A stretch of 6,382 bases of DNA from Methylobacteriaceae bacterium (GTDB lineage Bacteria > Pseudomonadota > Alphaproteobacteria > Rhizobiales > Beijerinckiaceae), in assembly GCA_031272615.1 (NCBI GenBank), contig JAISTL010000136.1, forward strand, positions 1 through 6,382, given 5' to 3'. The notes under the pieces were generated by a model. That model was not told the DNA's origin. It was given only the letters and a program-made list of their open reading frames with translations, and did not search any database. The translations under genes and the position numbers were made by a program. Positions 5,383 through 6,382 of the stretch are shown here, one piece after another. Positions within the stretch are counted from its first letter, which is position 1. The number at the start of each line of letters is the position of its first letter.

Positions 5383-6382
5383 ATGCCCGACATCGTCCTG
5401 ACATCACTGGTCAAAACCTTCGGCGGCAAGGTTCCCGCCGTCAACGACCTGACTCTGACTATCCCGTCCGGGGAATTCGTCTGCCTGCTGGGGCCGTCCG
5501 GCTGCGGCAAGACAACGGTGCTGCGCATGATTGCCGGCTTGGAACGCCCCACCGGCGGCGAGATCCGCTACGGCGACATGGTGTTCTTCTCCTCCCGCAC
5601 CGGAGAGTTCGTCCGCCCCGAAAAACGGCAGCTCGGCCTGATGTTCCAAAGCTACGCCCTGTGGCCGCACATGACGGTGGAACAGAACGTTGTCTTCGGG
5701 CTCGCCATGCGCAAAGTTGACGCCGGTGAGCGCAAACTCCGTTTTGGCGAACTGGCCGAACTCTTCCATCTCGACGGGCTCGGCGGGCGGTATCCGCGGG
5801 AACTCTCCGGCGGTCAGCAACAACGGGTCGCCCTCGCCAGAATGCTGGCGGTCAACCCGGACCTGCTGCTGCTCGACGAACCGCTCTCCAACCTCGATGC
5901 CGCCCTGCGCCTGGAAATGCGCGCTGAATTGAAACGGCTGCACCAGACTCTCGGTTGCACGGTGATCTTCGTCACCCATGATCAGCTGGAAGCGATGACC
6001 ATGGCCACGGCCATTGCCGTGATGAACCGGGGCGTCATCGAGCAGATGTCCAAACCCATGGATATCTATCGCGCCCCCCGCTCCTATTTTGTCGCCCGTT
6101 TTGTCGGCAATCCGCCGATGAACATGATTCCGGCGGGGGAATTCCCCGAACTCTGCCAATGGCTCCGCCGCAGCGTGCCGGCGTTGCCGGAGGGGCTCTC
6201 CACCCTCGGTCTTCGCCCCGAAGCGGTGAAGATGGCCACCGCCGCCTCGCCCGATGCCGTTGAGGCCCGAATCGATACCATCCAGCCGACGGGCGCCGAC
6301 TGGATCATCAGTCTAATCATTTGCAATTATCAGATGTTTGCCCTAAGCAGCGAAGCCCCGGTGGCAGCGGTGGGAGAAACCG
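5383..6382 (+). CDS. ABC transporter ATPase, 3'-truncated by window edge
   Basis: This is the ATP-hydrolysing subunit that drives the importer from the cytoplasmic side. The frame stays open from ATG 5383 to the window end, giving 333 residues without a stop. All nucleotide-binding motifs are intact: Walker A GPSGCGKT (37-44), Q-loop Gln89 in MFQSYALWPHMT, signature LSGGQQQR (141-148), Walker B LLLLDE (161-166), D-loop SNLD (169-172) and switch His199 in VTHDQLEAMT. Beyond about residue 230 comes the C-terminal extension of the MalK/PotA/FbpC class, including LGLRPEAV (275-282) and the start of a TOBE-like region. Comparable proteins are about 340-370 residues, so only a short part should be missing. 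GGGAGG at 5368-5373, inside the permease's last codons, is the ribosome-binding site, and only 5 nt separate the two genes. The family is certain; the substrate cannot be read from the ATPase. Confidence 0.93.
   Translation, partial: MPDIVLTSLVKTFGGKVPAVNDLTLTIPSGEFVCLLGPSGCGKTTVLRMIAGLERPTGGEIRYGDMVFFSSRTGEFVRPEKRQLGLMFQSYALWPHMTVEQNVVFGLAMRKVDAGERKLRFGELAELFHLDGLGGRYPRELSGGQQQRVALARMLAVNPDLLLLDEPLSNLDAALRLEMRAELKRLHQTLGCTVIFVTHDQLEAMTMATAIAVMNRGVIEQMSKPMDIYRAPRSYFVARFVGNPPMNMIPAGEFPELCQWLRRSVPALPEGLSTLGLRPEAVKMATAASPDAVEARIDTIQPTGADWIISLIICNYQMFALSSEAPVAAVGET

Noticed and set aside
4400..5407. A 335-codon minus-strand open frame opposite the permease
   Set aside because: The translation is His/Gln/Arg/Glu-rich and low in structure, as typical for antisense of a membrane-protein gene. 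The + strand encodes a clear ABC permease with two EAA loops.

Overview
The window looks like a chromosomal segment of a GC-rich Gram-negative bacterium, most likely an alphaproteobacterium. The clues are strong G/C preference at third codon positions, a stand-alone SufE of alphaproteobacterial type, and a periplasmic binding-protein transporter. No gene inside the window fixes the genus. All protein-coding genes lie on the + strand.

Layout. Positions 1-442 hold no convincing gene. They contain an unusual block (about 151-318) in which a GGTGGAC heptamer, repeated about every 9 bp, faces an inverted array of the same heptamer (GTCCACC) across a 76-nt spacer. Next is a 139-residue SufE-type sulfur-transfer protein (443-862). 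Its downstream gap (863-1020) carries a sigma-70-like promoter overlapped by a perfect 15-bp inverted repeat, the best operator candidate in the window. Four co-directional genes follow: a ROK-family repressor (1021-2244), a secreted solute-binding protein (2272-3378), a double-length fused ABC permease (start 3575 or 3572, end 5377), and an ABC ATPase with the start of a C-terminal TOBE-like region (5383 to the window edge, incomplete).

How the genes work together. The last four genes form a complete binding-protein-dependent importer plus its own regulator. They are probably one transcription unit starting near 983: spacings are 27 nt (regulator to binding protein) and 5 nt (permease to ATPase), but about 196 nt between binding protein and permease. 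That longer gap holds two strong stem-loops, as expected where a binding protein is made in excess over its membrane partners. The importer proteins resemble the ferric/FbpA-AfuA class. However, the binding protein has no adjacent Tyr-Tyr pair as used by FbpA for iron, and the regulator belongs to a family that mostly senses sugars or sugar phosphates. My working inference is a sugar-phosphate or other organic-ligand importer rather than an iron importer. The ROK protein has lost the recognisable sugar-kinase catalytic residues but keeps its His/Cys zinc motif.
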